DNA of 64,000 nt from Blautia massiliensis (ex Durand et al. 2017) (GTDB lineage Bacteria; Bacillota; Clostridia; Lachnospirales; Lachnospiraceae), in NCBI RefSeq assembly GCF_001487165.1, contig NZ_LN913005.1:125461-189460 (forward strand), written 5' to 3'. Position 1 is the stretch's first letter; each line of letters starts with the position of its first letter. The notes under the pieces are model-generated. The model searched no databases. It was given only the letters and a program-made list of their open reading frames with translations, and was not told where the DNA came from. Position numbers and translations under genes: made by a program. Of the stretch, positions 16,484 through 26,328 are shown one piece after another.

Positions 16484-18730
16484 TCAGATTCTCGGCTTCA
16501 CACCTTTGGTGTCTCGCTTGGCGAGTTTGACTTTGTTAAGTACATATGTTTTGTCGTGGTAGGTAATGGCATACTCCTGCCTGCTTTCCAAAAGATAGGC
16601 GTGGTGAATGCGGTCTTCGCCGGTAAGCTTCATGCCGCGGACACCCATAGCGTTTTTCTTAATGACGGAGATCTCGGTTTTCATGATACGGAGAAAGTAA
16701 CCCTTTTCAGACTGGAACACAACCTGATCCATCTCATCGGCTGCTCCTACGAATACAAGGCGGTCATCCTCTGCAAGCTTGGTGGAAACAATGGTACGCT
16801 TGGAAGCACGGAACTCTTCTCCTTTTACCAGCTTGCACATGCCATTCTCTGTAACAAAGAGCACTGTGGAGGCTGCTACCTGACTCAGCGGTGCCACATA
16901 AAGGATCTGCTCGGAAGTACTGTCATAATTACCCAGATTATCTGCCGGAACACCTTTATCACGGAAACGTACCAGCGGGATATCCTCTGCCTTCACTGTG
17001 TGGAGCTTGCCGGTATCTGTAAAGATACAGATCTTGTCCGTATTCATGCAGGTAAAGACATAGCGGCTCTCTGCATGAGCGGCATCCTTATTACGCTCGT
17101 AGGCATTCTTGTCAATGAGACGCATATATCCGAAACGATCCATCAGGAAGCAGACTTCGGTCTCTTCCATCTTCTTCTCCTCATAAACAGCTTCCTCTGC
17201 GTTTTCAATGGAAGTCTTACGCTTACTGCCGTATTCCTTCTTGATCTGATCCAGTTCACCCATGATCACTGCTGCCATGGAGTCATAATTATTCAGGATA
17301 TCCTCATAAGCAGCAATGTTCTTCATGGTTTCCTCATGCTCCTTCATCAGAGCATCGATCTCCAGACCGATCAGCTTGTAAAGACGCATGTCCAGGATAG
17401 CTGCGGCCTGTTTTTCTGTGAATTTCAAGGATTTTGCCGCTTTTTCGGATGTCTTGGTCTTGAATTTAATCCCTTCTGTGATACCGTCGGTCAGACATTT
17501 CTTTACCTGGTCACGGCTCTTGCTGCCACGGAGGATCTCGATGATCAGATCAATGACATCGCAGGCTTTGATAAGGCCTTCCTGGATCTCCCGTTTCTCC
17601 TGTTCCTTGGCAAGAAGGGTTGTATATTTTCTGGAATTTACTTCAAATACAAAGTCCACATGGTGAGCAATGATCTGCTTCAGTCCCAGTGTTTCCGGTC
17701 TTCCGTCTGCAACTGCCAGCATGTTGACACCGAAGGTATCCTCCAGTCGGGTCTTCTTATAGAGCATGTTGGTAAGGTTCTCCACGTCTGCATCGCGCTT
17801 CAGTTCCAGAACGATACGGATCCCCTCTTTGGAGGACTGGTTGGAAATATCCACGATATCTGTGGTCTTCTTGGTCTCTACCAGGGTTGCGATATCATTA
17901 AGGAATTTTCCGATGTTTGCACCAATCATGGTGTAAGGAATCTCTGTGATCACCAGCTGCTGGCGACCGCCCTTCAGCTTCTCTATTTCCACCCGTCCAC
18001 GGATACGGAGCTTACCTGTTCCAGATTCATAGATCTTTACAAGGTCGTCCTTATTTACTACGATACCACCTGTCGGAAAATCCGGGCCCTTGAGATAACG
18101 CATCAGCCCACGGGTGCTGATATCATTATTCTTCATGTATGCCTTCACAGCATCCACCACTTCGCCCAAGTTATGCGGCGGGATGCTGGTAGCCATACCA
18201 ACGGCGATTCCATCTGCTCCGTTTACAAGGAGGTTTGGAATACGCACCGGAAGTACTACCGGCTCCTTCTCTGTTTCATCAAAGTTCGGCATAAAGTCCA
18301 CAACGTTCTTATCCAGATCTTCCAGAAAAACCTCCTGGGTCAGCTTCTCCAGACGGGCCTCTGTGTATCGCATGGCTGCGGCTCCGTCTCCCTCGATGGA
18401 ACCAAAGTTTCCATGTCCGTCCACCAGTGTACGGCCCTTCTTAAATTCCTGCGCCATGACTACAAGCGCATCATAAATGGAGCTGTCACCGTGGGGATGA
18501 TATTTACCCATGGTATCTCCTACGATACGGGCACATTTACGGTACGGGCGGTCGTAGCGGATGCCAAGCTCATACATATCGTAAAGGGTACGGCGCTGTA
18601 CCGGCTTCAGTCCGTCACGTACATCCGGCAGTGCTCTGGAAATGATAACGCTCATGGCGTAATCGATATATGATTTCTGCATGATCTCCGCATAATCGGT
18701 GCGGATGATATTGTCCTGTTTCGTATTCAT
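16484..18730 (-). CDS. parC: DNA topoisomerase IV subunit A
   Basis: The strand-cutting subunit of a type IIA topoisomerase, 748 aa. The N-terminus (YAEIMQKSYIDYAMSVIISRALPDVRDGLKPVQRR) leads to the breakage-reunion domain with the catalytic Tyr at residue 122 (AAMRYTEARL). The quinolone-determining segment HPHGDSSIYDAL keeps Ser83 and Asp87, so no resistance substitution is visible. The C-terminal beta-pinwheel is present (RFGYMRLIDKNAYERN, KLAKRDTKGVK). I call it ParC rather than GyrA because it is encoded directly after parE (15 nt). Confidence 0.88.
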   Translation of the reverse strand: MNTKQDNIIRTDYAEIMQKSYIDYAMSVIISRALPDVRDGLKPVQRRTLYDMYELGIRYDRPYRKCARIVGDTMGKYHPHGDSSIYDALVVMAQEFKKGRTLVDGHGNFGSIEGDGAAAMRYTEARLEKLTQEVFLEDLDKNVVDFMPNFDETEKEPVVLPVRIPNLLVNGADGIAVGMATSIPPHNLGEVVDAVKAYMKNNDISTRGLMRYLKGPDFPTGGIVVNKDDLVKIYESGTGKLRIRGRVEIEKLKGGRQQLVITEIPYTMIGANIGKFLNDIATLVETKKTTDIVDISNQSSKEGIRIVLELKRDADVENLTNMLYKKTRLEDTFGVNMLAVADGRPETLGLKQIIAHHVDFVFEVNSRKYTTLLAKEQEKREIQEGLIKACDVIDLIIEILRGSKSRDQVKKCLTDGITEGIKFKTKTSEKAAKSLKFTEKQAAAILDMRLYKLIGLEIDALMKEHEETMKNIAAYEDILNNYDSMAAVIMGELDQIKKEYGSKRKTSIENAEEAVYEEKKMEETEVCFLMDRFGYMRLIDKNAYERNKDAAHAESRYVFTCMNTDKICIFTDTGKLHTVKAEDIPLVRFRDKGVPADNLGNYDSTSEQILYVAPLSQVAASTVLFVTENGMCKLVKGEEFRASKRTIVSTKLAEDDRLVFVGAADEMDQVVFQSEKGYFLRIMKTEISVIKKNAMGVRGMKLTGEDRIHHAYLLESRQEYAITYHDKTYVLNKVKLAKRDTKGVKPRI

Positions 18731-18745
18731 AGTTTATTCTCCCAA

Positions 18746-20671
18746 TCAAATATCCAGCTCTGCATCTGTTGCATGCTCATAGATAAAGGCCTTACGTGGC
18801 GGAACATCGCTTCCCATCAGGATCTCTGTCACATCGGAGGCCATGCGGGCATCTTCGATCTCCACACGCTTCATCATTCTTGTCTCAGGGTTCAGGGTAG
18901 TCTCCCAGAGCTGCTGGGCGTCCATCTCACCGAGACCTTTGTATCTCTGGAGTGTGAAGCTTCCCGGTTTATGGCTCTTACGGTATTTCTCAAGAGCCTT
19001 GTCATCGTAGAGATATTCCTCCTGCCCCTTCTTCGGCATTACCTTATAAAGAGGTGGCATGGCAATATACACATGTCCCTCATAGATAAGCTCCGGCATA
19101 AAACGGTAAAACAAAGTCAGAAGCAGAGTAGAGATATGAGCACCATCCACATCCGCATCGGCCATGATCACGATCTTGTCATAACGAAGCTTTGTGATAT
19201 CAAAATCATTTCCGTAGCCTTCGGAAAAGCCGCAGCCAAAGGCATTGATCATAGTCTTGATCTCTGCGTTGGCCAGCACCTTGTCGATGGTAGCCTTCTC
19301 TACGTTGAGGATCTTACCGCGGATCGGAAGGATCGCCTGATAGTTACGGTCTCTGGCTGTCTTGGCCGAACCGCCGGCGGAATCTCCCTCTACGATAAAG
19401 ATCTCACACAGTGACGGATCCTTCTTCTCACAGTTGGCCAGCTTGCCGTTGGAATCAAAAGAATATTTCTGTTTGGTAAGAAGGTTTGTCTTGGCACGCT
19501 CCTCGGTCTTACGGATCTTGGCCGCCTTTTCCGCACAGGAAAGGACGATCTTCAGTGTTTCCAGATTTCGGTCAAAAAACAGTACCAGCTGTTCTCCTGC
19601 TACCTTGCCGGTGGCTCTGGATGCGTCCTGGTTGTCCAGCTTGGTCTTGGTCTGTCCCTCAAAGCGGGGTGCCGGATGCTTGATGGAGACTACAGCAGTC
19701 ATTCCGTTTCGGATATCTGCACCTGTAAAGTTGGGGTCTTTATCCTTCAGTACACCGATCTCACGTGCGTAGGTGTTCATTACCGTTGTGAAGGTAGTCT
19801 TAAATCCGGTCAGATGAGTTCCTCCCTCTGCATTGTAGATATTATTGCAGAATCCTAGAACGTTCTCACGGAACTCATTGGTAAACTGAAAAGCAACCTC
19901 CACCTGGATCCCGTCTGCCTCTCCTTTAAAATAAACCGGATCATGGAGAGGCTGTGCATTCTTGTTAAGGTCACGGATAAAGCCTACGATTCCCTCCGGC
20001 TCATGATACTCAATATCCTCGGGAGCGTCCCCTCTTCGATCCTCAAAATGGATGGTAAGCTCCGGATTCAGATAGGCAGTCTCATGGAGACGGCTCTTTA
20101 CATCCGCTGCTCCGAATCTTGTTTTCTCAAAAATCTCCGAATCCGGAAGGAAATTCACACAGGTTCCGGTACCTCTGGTCTTCCCTAATTTGGGGAGCAA
20201 TCCTGCTTCCAGTTCAATGGTAGGGATTCCTCTCTCATAGTGGTCATGATGTATATAGCCATCACGGCTGATCTTAATATCCAGATACGTAGATAATGCG
20301 TTCACTACGGAAGAACCTACACCATGAAGTCCGCCGCTTGTCTTATATGCGGAATTGTCAAACTTACCACCTGCATGAAGGGTTGTAAAAACAAGACGCT
20401 CCGCAGATATTCCCTTGGCATGCATATCCACCGGGATTCCTCGTCCATTATCCTCTACTGTACAGGAACCGTCCTTCTCAAGAACTACATGGATACGGCT
20501 GCAGTACCCTGCAAGGTGCTCATCCACCGCATTGTCTACGATCTCATATATCAGATGGTTCAGTCCCTTTCTGGATACGCTTCCGATGTACATACCGGGG
20601 CGCTTTCGCACGGCCTCGAGGCCCTCCAGGACAGAGATACTGCCCGCATCATAAGTGTCTTTTTTTGCCAT
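18746..20671 (-). CDS. parE: DNA topoisomerase IV subunit B
   Basis: ATPase subunit of the type IIA topoisomerase, 641 aa. It has the GHKL ATPase (ISVLEGLEAVRKRPGMYIGS, EIVDNAVDEHLAGYC, GRGIPVDMHAKG, GGLHGVGSSVVNAL), the transducer domain, and the TOPRIM domain (IVEGDSAGGSAKTARDR, then IMADADVDGAHI and QRYKGLGEMDAQQLWETT). It is the first gene of the parE-parC pair. The sequence is also compatible with a GyrB paralogue. Its promoter carries a LexA-like box. Confidence 0.88.
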   Translation of the reverse strand: MAKKDTYDAGSISVLEGLEAVRKRPGMYIGSVSRKGLNHLIYEIVDNAVDEHLAGYCSRIHVVLEKDGSCTVEDNGRGIPVDMHAKGISAERLVFTTLHAGGKFDNSAYKTSGGLHGVGSSVVNALSTYLDIKISRDGYIHHDHYERGIPTIELEAGLLPKLGKTRGTGTCVNFLPDSEIFEKTRFGAADVKSRLHETAYLNPELTIHFEDRRGDAPEDIEYHEPEGIVGFIRDLNKNAQPLHDPVYFKGEADGIQVEVAFQFTNEFRENVLGFCNNIYNAEGGTHLTGFKTTFTTVMNTYAREIGVLKDKDPNFTGADIRNGMTAVVSIKHPAPRFEGQTKTKLDNQDASRATGKVAGEQLVLFFDRNLETLKIVLSCAEKAAKIRKTEERAKTNLLTKQKYSFDSNGKLANCEKKDPSLCEIFIVEGDSAGGSAKTARDRNYQAILPIRGKILNVEKATIDKVLANAEIKTMINAFGCGFSEGYGNDFDITKLRYDKIVIMADADVDGAHISTLLLTLFYRFMPELIYEGHVYIAMPPLYKVMPKKGQEEYLYDDKALEKYRKSHKPGSFTLQRYKGLGEMDAQQLWETTLNPETRMMKRVEIEDARMASDVTEILMGSDVPPRKAFIYEHATDAELDI

Positions 20672-20697
20672 TCCACTGATTCCTTTCTTTTTATACT

Positions 20698-20711
20698 CGA
20701 ACGTTTGTTTG
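20698..20711. promoter_or_regulatory. LexA-like SOS box at the parE promoter
   Basis: CGAACGTTTGTTTG differs by one base from the Gram-positive LexA consensus CGAAC-N4-GTTCG. It begins 2 bp downstream of the -10 element, where a repressor would block initiation. Confidence 0.4.
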
Positions 20712-20712
20712 T

Positions 20713-20741
20713 ATTATACTCAAAATATATGTACTTGTAAA
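20713..20741 (-). promoter_or_regulatory. Promoter of parE-parC
   Basis: Minus strand -35 TTTACA (20741-20736) and -10 TATAAT (20718-20713), 17-bp spacer. Confidence 0.7.
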
Positions 20742-20902
20742 GTCCACATGATCATCTTTTCTCTGCAATTTTTCCAAAAGATACGCGTGGCAGTTCAAGG
20801 AACCGATCTTCCGAAAAATCGCTTTCTTCAGCCGCCACAGCCTATCTATTCTATCAAAAGTATCTGTAAACTTCAAGCAATTTGTGTCTGCCAGAATACA
20901 AT

Positions 20903-20944
20903 AGGCGGAAAACCCTGCTTTTTATAAAAGCATGTTTTCCGCCT
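20903..20944 (-). terminator. Hairpin after the EAL-domain gene
   Basis: AGGCGGAAAAC and GTTTTCCGCCT arms flank an inner GCTTTT/AAAAGC stem, just downstream of the EAL gene. It is a strong stem but has only a weak U-tract. Confidence 0.6.
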
Positions 20945-20957
20945 GTTTCTGATCATT

Positions 20958-22862
20958 TCAGGAAATTTTTTCCAGAAGCTTCTCCTCGCACAGGGGCCTG
21001 GAAAAATAATATCCCTGTATCATATCCACACCCCATTTTTCCAGAAGCTTTACCTCCTTTTCGGTCTCAGCGCCTTCTGCGATCACCTTATATCCCATAT
21101 GCTGCAGGATCATGACAATGCTGCGATAAAAGGTAGCCGTCTGAGGATCGCTGCTGACCCCGGACAAAAGAGAACGGTCCATTTTTACTGCTGAAAACGG
21201 AATTCGAAGAACTGCGTTCAGATTTGCATAACCGGAACCAAAATCATCTAGGCACATGTGGATTCCCACTTCTGCAAAATCATCAATGGCTGTGCAGAAG
21301 CTTTCGCTGTATTCGGTTGCCACGTTTTCCGTGATCTCAAACTGAAAATATCCCGGATCTAATCCATACCCCTGTATGATCCCGATAAGCACATGGCTGT
21401 ATCCGGGTTTCATCAATTCGGAAGGAGAAAGATTGAATTTCACATTCCGGATCTTCTTCATGATATATTCATGTTCTTTTATAAAACGGCAGACCTTGTG
21501 AAGCTGAAGACATCCCACTGCCGAGATCATTCCCTGTTTTTCCGCGATCCCGATAAACACATCCGGCGGGATCATTCCCAGAGCAGGATGTTTCAGCCGG
21601 CTCAGTGCCTCCAGAGTAATAAAATCCTGGTTTTTTATAGAATATACCGGCTGATAATATACTTCAAACAGATCCTCTTTCACAGCCTTCTGAAGAAAAT
21701 GCTCCACTTCCTGTTCATAGCGGAAGCCCTCCAGGATCTTGCTGTCCGACTGAATCAGGACCGTATCCTGACGGTTCTGTATCAGAGAGATCATATATTC
21801 AATATAAGAAAGAATACTATCCTCTTTTTCCAGTTTTTCCGCATTCATGATCCCGCAGATCGCAGCATGGAACGACACCTTTTCGTTTTCGATAAAAAAC
21901 GGCTTTTTCAGAAATTCTTCTATGCCATCTCTGGCTTTTTCATAATCTGTCAGCGAGTCCAGCACTGCCAGAAAGCAATTGCCTGTGATACGAAAGATCT
22001 GCACTGAATCCGTGATCTCCCGAAATCCCTTCGCCGCCCGGATCAGCAGCTGATCTCCCACTCTGGTACCGTAGATCCGGTTGATCTGCTTCATATTGCG
22101 GGCATCCACAGCAAGCAGATGAAAGCTTTCTTTTCGATAGAGCTTTTCTCCGATCCATTTGTCAAAATACTGTTTGTCAAATAAACCTGTCATACTGTCC
22201 GTATATTCACCTGGATTGTTCATAGTAAGATAGATCAGCCAAAGTCCTACAGAAAGTCCGAAGCCGGTAAGCAGTATTCTTTCCGCGGCAATCTGGAGAA
22301 ACAGGCAGGCTGCTTCGATAAACCAAAATCTCCATATGGTGCGCCGTATTTCTTTTTCTGCTGTTTTTCCATAAAGTAACATAAATGCAACGATCACCAG
22401 CATAAAAAAGAATACATATCCATAGAGCAGAAAATGAAAACTTCCCCGGATAAATCTACCTTCCTGGTCAAAATAAAAAAGCCATCCCGTCCGTAAGTTT
22501 GCTGTAACTGCCAGCAGCATTGCAGCCGGCAGGACCACCCAGCCGGTTTTCAGCCATTTATACTTCTCCTTCTGTCTTCCGGTGATGATCCGAATGTAGC
22601 AGAAAAGCCCATAGGTAAGTATGACATCACAGAAATAATAGAGCGTCAGGACCAGCGCTGACATTCTGCAGACTTCGCTGCTGCCGCCTCCCGCGATCAC
22701 CGCACTCAGCATATCCAGCAGCACGTAAACGCCGCTGAAAGCCAGAAAACATACAAAATTCCTGTTTTCCGCATTGTTCAGTCTTTTATGAGAAAAATAA
22801 TGTATCGCGATCATCGTCACCAGAACAAGGGATGTGATCTGAAAACAGTTAATATACTCCAT
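20958..22862 (-). CDS. Membrane GGDEF-EAL protein, probable cyclic-di-GMP phosphodiesterase
   Basis: A 634-aa protein with about eight hydrophobic N-terminal segments (residues about 1-215), a GGDEF-like domain (about 220-370) and an EAL domain (about 385-634). The GGDEF site is replaced by TGNCF, so it should not make c-di-GMP. The EAL domain keeps YYQPVYSIK, LEALSRLKHP, FEITENVATE and CLDDFGSGYANL, the metal- and substrate-binding residues of active phosphodiesterases. Its start overlaps the end of the GGDEF gene upstream by 14 nt, so a cyclase and a phosphodiesterase are made from one transcript. Confidence 0.9.
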   Translation of the reverse strand: MEYINCFQITSLVLVTMIAIHYFSHKRLNNAENRNFVCFLAFSGVYVLLDMLSAVIAGGGSSEVCRMSALVLTLYYFCDVILTYGLFCYIRIITGRQKEKYKWLKTGWVVLPAAMLLAVTANLRTGWLFYFDQEGRFIRGSFHFLLYGYVFFFMLVIVAFMLLYGKTAEKEIRRTIWRFWFIEAACLFLQIAAERILLTGFGLSVGLWLIYLTMNNPGEYTDSMTGLFDKQYFDKWIGEKLYRKESFHLLAVDARNMKQINRIYGTRVGDQLLIRAAKGFREITDSVQIFRITGNCFLAVLDSLTDYEKARDGIEEFLKKPFFIENEKVSFHAAICGIMNAEKLEKEDSILSYIEYMISLIQNRQDTVLIQSDSKILEGFRYEQEVEHFLQKAVKEDLFEVYYQPVYSIKNQDFITLEALSRLKHPALGMIPPDVFIGIAEKQGMISAVGCLQLHKVCRFIKEHEYIMKKIRNVKFNLSPSELMKPGYSHVLIGIIQGYGLDPGYFQFEITENVATEYSESFCTAIDDFAEVGIHMCLDDFGSGYANLNAVLRIPFSAVKMDRSLLSGVSSDPQTATFYRSIVMILQHMGYKVIAEGAETEKEVKLLEKWGVDMIQGYYFSRPLCEEKLLEKIS

Positions 22863-24528
22863 TTTTCAAATCCTCCTTCTTTTTGTTCTCATAAAGCTTC
22901 CTGTCTGCCTCATATTTCCATTCTCCTATGGATTTCAGAGAACCATCCTTATTCCGCAGATGGCTGTATCCCAGAGATAACGAAAAACGATGTCTGCATC
23001 CTCTCCCAATATTCCGGAGCTCTTCTTTCAGGCGTTCCGGCCAGAATTCGTCCGGTACTTCCGGCTCATAGACCAGAACCGCAAATTCATCCCCGCCGAT
23101 GCGGTAGCAGGTTCCTTTTTCCCGGAAAACGTTCTCCACACATCTGGCCGAGATCACCACCATCTCGTCTCCTGCAGCCCGTCCGTATTCTTCGTTGATC
23201 ACGCGAAGCTGATCGATATCGATATACATAAGAAGGATATCCCGGTATCTGCCCATATCTGCGGAAATACTTTCCAGTTTTTTCTCAAAATTGGCTCTCG
23301 TCTCAAGTCCTGTCATCCCATCCTCTCTGGACAGTCGTTCGTAAGCCTGGGATTCCAGACGGTAACGGACATTGTCTGCCATCATCATGACTGCGTCTGC
23401 AATGACCAGCACAAGAAACACAAGATTTCCCAATTCAAAAATGGATCCATAGTAGGAAATCTCGAACAGCCAGTACAGGATCAGCGCTATGATACCACTT
23501 GTTCCCACGATGATATATGCAATGAGAAGCAGATGTATCTCACGCTGTTTATGCTTCCGGTACTCCCGGATCAGAAGTACCGCTGATATCAGGACCCACA
23601 CAAACAGCAGGATATGTGTTACAAACAGCATATCCTTAAATTCAAAGACTCCCAGGATCACCAGAACTCCCTGTAAAACAGCATTCAGATAAAATGTAAA
23701 GATTCCAAGATCCAGGAGCCTGTATTTTTTCATGTTTCCGATATTCTGCAAAAAACGCAACATCGGAACTGCTAGCAGCATGAACATATAAAAAGAAATG
23801 AGACATAATACTTCGGGGCATCTGCTGTAGCTTTGTGCCAGTGATGAGTCCGTCACCAGCCAGATACTGCACATCATAAGGAACAGTGCCACATCCCGGA
23901 ACCGTCTGTCCGGCATCTGCCTTATTCTCATATAGATGCAGATGCACAGGGCGATCATACTTAATACGATCATGATCGTTGCCGCCCCTAAAGGAATGGC
24001 TGCTTTTCTGATCTGATACCAGGCTATTGCACTTCCGGTTCCTATGCATACCGGCTCTATAACATATTTTCCTCTCTGAGGCGCAGAATAGCTGAACGTC
24101 AGGACTTTTCCCTCTGTGTCATTACCCAGAGCGGCGATGCACTGCACCTTGGAACGCATCTGCACATTTTTGGAAAACATGGCCTCCTTATATTCATACA
24201 GGATCTTTCCATTCAGGCGTATCACCAGATCGTACTGGGCTCCTGTAGAAACCACGGTCATTCCTCTGCTTTCCGCTCCCAGACTTTCATTGTACAGGAT
24301 CAGCTTTTCACCTGTTTTTGCCGGAATTTCCGCAGGCAGGGTGATCTCCTGTTTTTTTCCGTCTTTTATGTAGTACCATCCTTTGTTAAGAAGCTGTACA
24401 CTGTCCTGCTTCTGGATCAGCCCCCCTGTGTGGATCGCCGCAAAGATCGCGCCAAAAACCAGCAGTACCACAACAAAAAGAAAGGATTCTCCCTTCCATA
24501 TCAAACTTTTCTTTTTTCTGTAATCCAT
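22849..24528 (-). CDS. Membrane diguanylate cyclase (7TMR-DISM-like plus GGDEF)
   Basis: A 559-aa protein with an N-terminal signal anchor, an extracytoplasmic beta-rich region of about 160 residues, seven predicted membrane helices (about 180-390) and a C-terminal GGDEF domain. The active site reads CYRIGGDEFAVLVYE, and the substrate-binding DIDQLRVINEEYGRAAGDE segment is intact, so it is probably active. The layout matches 7TMR-DISM sensory cyclases. It is coupled to the downstream EAL protein; the ligand is unknown. Confidence 0.88.
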   Translation of the reverse strand: MDYRKKKSLIWKGESFLFVVVLLVFGAIFAAIHTGGLIQKQDSVQLLNKGWYYIKDGKKQEITLPAEIPAKTGEKLILYNESLGAESRGMTVVSTGAQYDLVIRLNGKILYEYKEAMFSKNVQMRSKVQCIAALGNDTEGKVLTFSYSAPQRGKYVIEPVCIGTGSAIAWYQIRKAAIPLGAATIMIVLSMIALCICIYMRIRQMPDRRFRDVALFLMMCSIWLVTDSSLAQSYSRCPEVLCLISFYMFMLLAVPMLRFLQNIGNMKKYRLLDLGIFTFYLNAVLQGVLVILGVFEFKDMLFVTHILLFVWVLISAVLLIREYRKHKQREIHLLLIAYIIVGTSGIIALILYWLFEISYYGSIFELGNLVFLVLVIADAVMMMADNVRYRLESQAYERLSREDGMTGLETRANFEKKLESISADMGRYRDILLMYIDIDQLRVINEEYGRAAGDEMVVISARCVENVFREKGTCYRIGGDEFAVLVYEPEVPDEFWPERLKEELRNIGRGCRHRFSLSLGYSHLRNKDGSLKSIGEWKYEADRKLYENKKKEDLKNGVY

Positions 24529-24655
24529 ACTCTTCCTCTTTATATTTTTTTATTCCATTTCGTTTTGTATCTATCATATCATCAATAGATTTTTCCGTCA
24601 AAAAAATCATCAAAAAACAGGGTGAAAAATTTTTTCAAAAAAAGAAAAAAAGTGC

Positions 24656-24684
24656 TTGCATTTTGTAAAAAAGTATTATATACT
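24656..24684 (+). promoter_or_regulatory. Promoter of tRNA-Glu
   Basis: -35 TTGCAT (24656-24661) and -10 TATACT (24679-24684), 17-bp spacer, about 50 bp upstream of the mature tRNA. Confidence 0.65.
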
Positions 24685-24741
24685 AACGAAGTCGGTTGCG
24701 GGAAACAACAGAAATCAAGAGCAAACGACACAAATGAATAT

Positions 24742-24813
24742 GGCCAGTTGGTCAAGGGGTTAAGACGCCGCCCTCTCACGGCGGAAACACGGGTTCGATT
24801 CCCGTACTGGCTA
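24742..24813 (+). tRNA. tRNA-Glu (anticodon CTC)
   Basis: A 72-nt cloverleaf: acceptor GGCCAGT/ACTGGCT, D-arm with GGTCAAGGGGTTAAGAC, anticodon stem CCGCC/GGCGG with loop CTCTCAC (anticodon CTC, reads GAG), T-arm ACGGG-TTCGATT-CCCGT, discriminator A. The CCA is not encoded. Confidence 0.93.
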
Positions 24814-24820
24814 TCAACTG

Positions 24821-24857
24821 AAAGCAGTTAGGATTTTTATTCTGACTGCTTTTTTGT
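24821..24857 (+). terminator. Intrinsic terminator after tRNA-Glu
   Basis: AAAGCAGTTAG pairs with CTGACTGCTTT with one bulged base, followed by TTTTTT. Confidence 0.85.
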
Positions 24858-24971
24858 GATTGTTATACTTCACTTTTTCCTGTTATCGTTATCAAACGTT
24901 GCTCTGAACATTGCATATAAAAATTTCGTTCTTCCTGTTTATCTGTTTTCTGTATTTTCACATATATTATT

Positions 24972-25000
24972 TTGCATTTCTTTCTCTTCTGTTTTATAAT
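24972..25000 (+). promoter_or_regulatory. Promoter of the secreted MBL-fold gene
   Basis: -35 TTGCAT (24972-24977), -10 TATAAT (24995-25000), 17-bp spacer, about 30 bp before an AAGGGG ribosome binding site. Confidence 0.65.
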
Positions 25001-25037
25001 TTCCCCTGAAAATACTTAAGATAAGGGGTGACTTCTC

Positions 25038-26201
25038 ATGCATCACAAACGTTCTTTTCGCAGAAAGCTGCAGACATTTTTTCTTTCTCTGCTGCTTGTT
25101 CTGCTAACAGTCGCAGGAGTTCCCTCTGCTGCTTACACAGCCGAGGCTGCTTCTGCTGACACAACAATGGCTGTACACTTTCTGGATGTAGGGCAGGGGC
25201 TTTCGATCCTGGTCCAGTCACAGGGGCAGAATCTCCTGTATGACGGCGGTGACCGAGGACATTCCAGTTTCGTGGTTTCCTATCTACAGAAACAGAATAT
25301 TTCCATCATTGACTATATGATCTCCTCCCATTATGACGAGGACCATGTGGCTGGTCTTGTAGGATGCTTGGACAGCTTTTCCGTAAAAAATGTGATCGGT
25401 GCAGATTATGTACAGAATACAAAGATCTATCAATCTTTTGAAAACAGTGTTGCCGCTCAGGGATTAACTGTGCAGCATCCGAAGCCCGGAACGGATTTTA
25501 CTTTCGGAGGCGGGAAATTTACGGTTCTTTCTCCTCAATCGATCAGCAGCAACGATAACGACAATTCTGTTGCGATCCGGCTGGAAAACGGAAATAACCA
25601 TTTTCTTTTTACTGGGGATGCAGAATCTGCCGGGGAGGAAGCGATCTGTGATCTGGGACTTGATCTTTCCTGCGATGTGATCGTTCCGGGACATCACGGT
25701 TCTGCCACTGCCACCACCTGGGATCTGCTCCAGAAGACTGTTCCGGAATATGCAGTGATCAGCTGCGGCGCCGGTAATTCCTACGGACATCCTCATAAGG
25801 ATACCATGGATAAGCTTGCGGATATGGGAATACAGGTATTTCGTACTGATAAGCAGGGTACGGTGATCGCAGTCAGCGACGGAAGCAATATCCAGTGGAA
25901 ACAGAGTCCCTGTAATGATTATTCTGCTGGAGATGAATCGGATACCGGCACACAGCCTTCCTCCACTTATAAGGATTCCGGTGCGTCCGGCTATGGATCT
26001 TCTGATTCGGCTGCTGCAGATCCTCAGACCGAAGTGCAGGCCGATCCGGAGCCAGTGGGTGATATGGTCTGGATCTCCGCTACCGGGAGCAAGTACCACC
26101 GGATCCCTAACTGCGGAAATATGAATCCGGATAATGCCACAGAGATGACACGCTCCCAGGCTGAAGCTGCAGGGTACAAAGCCTGCAAGAAGTGTTATTA
26201 G
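25038..26201 (+). CDS. Secreted metallo-beta-lactamase-fold protein (ComEC/Rec2 C-domain-like)
   Basis: A 387-aa exported protein. A basic start and long hydrophobic core (residues about 8-35, ending near AAYTAEAAS) form a signal peptide. Residues 45-280 are a metallo-beta-lactamase domain of the ComEC type: VHFLDVGQGLSILVQ, YDGGDRG, SSHYDEDHVAGL (HxDxDH metal site), FTGDAES and PGHHGS. After a Ser/Asp/Ala-rich linker the last 45 residues form an Ada-like cysteine motif, YHRIPNCGNM...GYKACKKCY. Such stand-alone proteins are probably extracellular phosphodiesterases or nucleases; the substrate is unknown. It is monocistronic. Confidence 0.88.
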   Translation: MHHKRSFRRKLQTFFLSLLLVLLTVAGVPSAAYTAEAASADTTMAVHFLDVGQGLSILVQSQGQNLLYDGGDRGHSSFVVSYLQKQNISIIDYMISSHYDEDHVAGLVGCLDSFSVKNVIGADYVQNTKIYQSFENSVAAQGLTVQHPKPGTDFTFGGGKFTVLSPQSISSNDNDNSVAIRLENGNNHFLFTGDAESAGEEAICDLGLDLSCDVIVPGHHGSATATTWDLLQKTVPEYAVISCGAGNSYGHPHKDTMDKLADMGIQVFRTDKQGTVIAVSDGSNIQWKQSPCNDYSAGDESDTGTQPSSTYKDSGASGYGSSDSAAADPQTEVQADPEPVGDMVWISATGSKYHRIPNCGNMNPDNATEMTRSQAEAAGYKACKKCY

Positions 26202-26280
26202 AAACGTCCGCATGTTGTCAGTTTTTCTGAATATCATGCAGTATTGACATAATATGGATAATCTTTGAGAACATTATTTA

Positions 26281-26328
26281 AGGACAGCTGTATCATAAAT
26301 TGATATGACAGGCTGTCCTTTTCTTTTA
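26281..26328. terminator. Terminator between the MBL gene and ppk1
   Basis: AGGACAGC (26281-26288) and GCTGTCCT (26312-26319) enclose a second partial stem; TTTTCTTTT follows on the plus strand. It lies between convergent genes and may serve both. Confidence 0.75.

Noticed and set aside
16556-18673. A 705-codon open frame on the plus strand
   Set aside because: It is antisense to parC, which has full domain conservation; the antisense frame has no recognisable motif and no ribosome binding site. The same applies to long antisense frames over ppx, DUF815, pheA, rpoD and dnaG.
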